A DNA stretch of 64,000 bases from Paenibacillus sp. (GTDB lineage: Bacteria; Bacillota; Bacilli; Paenibacillales; YIM-B00363), in contig NZ_JAPSKE010000002.1 in NCBI RefSeq assembly GCF_031177825.1, positions 248,001-312,000 of the forward strand, in the 5' to 3' direction. This document shows, one piece after another, positions 63,738-64,000 of the stretch. The notes beneath the pieces are model-generated. The model searched no databases, had not been told where the DNA came from, and saw only the letters and a list, made by a program, of their open reading frames with translations. Numbering within the stretch: the stretch's first letter is position 1; every line of letters starts with the position of its first letter. Position numbers and translations under genes: made by a program.

Positions 63738-64000
63738 TCAACTTTCCTTCGTCTTCAAGCTCGGGAGCGCTTCTTTCGAGCCGTACACGTTCCGGAAGTG
63801 CTGCTTCAATTCCAGGTCGAACAGCTTGTTGGATTCTACGGTACTGACATAAGCGTCGTACGCCGTAAAACAATAGATCGACGGGATAAACATAAACCAC
63901 TCCCAATCGATCTCGGCAAGCGCTATATCGATCTGTCCGAGGAGCGAATAATAAAACACGATGTACAGCTTCGAGTAATAGACGAACACGATCCAAGTGA
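63738..64000 (-). CDS. Membrane protein, 5' part outside window
   Basis: C-terminal 87 residues or so of a frame open to the right edge. Two aromatic-rich helices (LYIVFYYSLLGQIDIAL and WEWFMFIPSIYCFTAYDAYV), then a soluble tail ending KEALPSLKTKES. An internal GTG could start it, but the open frame upstream suggests a longer gene cut by the window. Family not recognised. It ends 11 bases before the stress-type gene. Confidence 0.65.
   Translation of the reverse strand, partial: TWIVFVYYSKLYIVFYYSLLGQIDIALAEIDWEWFMFIPSIYCFTAYDAYVSTVESNKLFDLELKQHFRNVYGSKEALPSLKTKES

Overview
The window comes from a GC-rich, endospore-forming Firmicute of the Paenibacillaceae type (Paenibacillus or Cohnella-like). 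It carries spo0A, spoIVB, spoIIM, the full spoIIIA operon, mciZ, splB and sulfolactate genes. Gene order follows the Bacillus subtilis spo0A-accBC-spoIIIA-efp-yqhQ chromosome segment, and most genes lie on the minus strand. Ribosome-binding sites are strong, and many starts appear to be GTG or TTG. I see no tRNA, rRNA, CRISPR array, insertion sequence or prophage; this is core chromosome.

Left part (1-14,100): the end of alanine dehydrogenase, a short-chain dehydrogenase, fur, spoIIM, an EndoQ-type endonuclease, nudF, the cell-division inhibitor peptide mciZ, a PepT-like peptidase, prli42 and a branched-chain 2-oxoacid dehydrogenase cluster (lpdV-bkdAA-bkdAB-bkdB). Several small membrane or copper proteins follow, together with a structured RNA (13,484-13,704) that I could not assign to a known class.

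Centre (14,100-28,900): spo0A with a sigma-H promoter and 0A boxes, spoIVB, then one long minus-strand operon nusB-folD-xseA-xseB-ispA-OLE RNA-oapA-dxs-tlyA-unknown-argR-recN. The roughly 650-nt gene-free stretch between ispA and the four-helix membrane protein is, by position, size and structure, an OLE (ornate, large, extremophilic) RNA. The membrane protein is its partner OapA. This RNA-membrane protein system is the most remarkable element of the window. Upstream lies the asp23-amaP-DUF2273 envelope cluster.

Centre right (28,900-46,000): accBC, spoIIIAA-AH behind a sigma-E promoter, yqhV, the phosphosulfolactate synthase/phosphatase pair that makes the spore solute 3-sulfolactate, DUF441, aspartokinase, efp, an Xaa-Pro peptidase, aroQ, yqhR, yqhQ, yqhP and a patatin phospholipase.

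Right part (46,000-64,000): the metal regulators mntR and zur, and znuABC with two Zur-like boxes around its promoter. Also here are splB, ccdA, metG behind a methionine T-box, yidD, an oxidoreductase, an amidase, signal peptidase I and small proteins. The segment ends with an operon for 5-oxoproline cleavage (pxpB-pxpC-pxpA) with VanZ-like and inositol-monophosphatase-like genes, and a glycosyltransferase/stress-protein cluster cut by the right edge.
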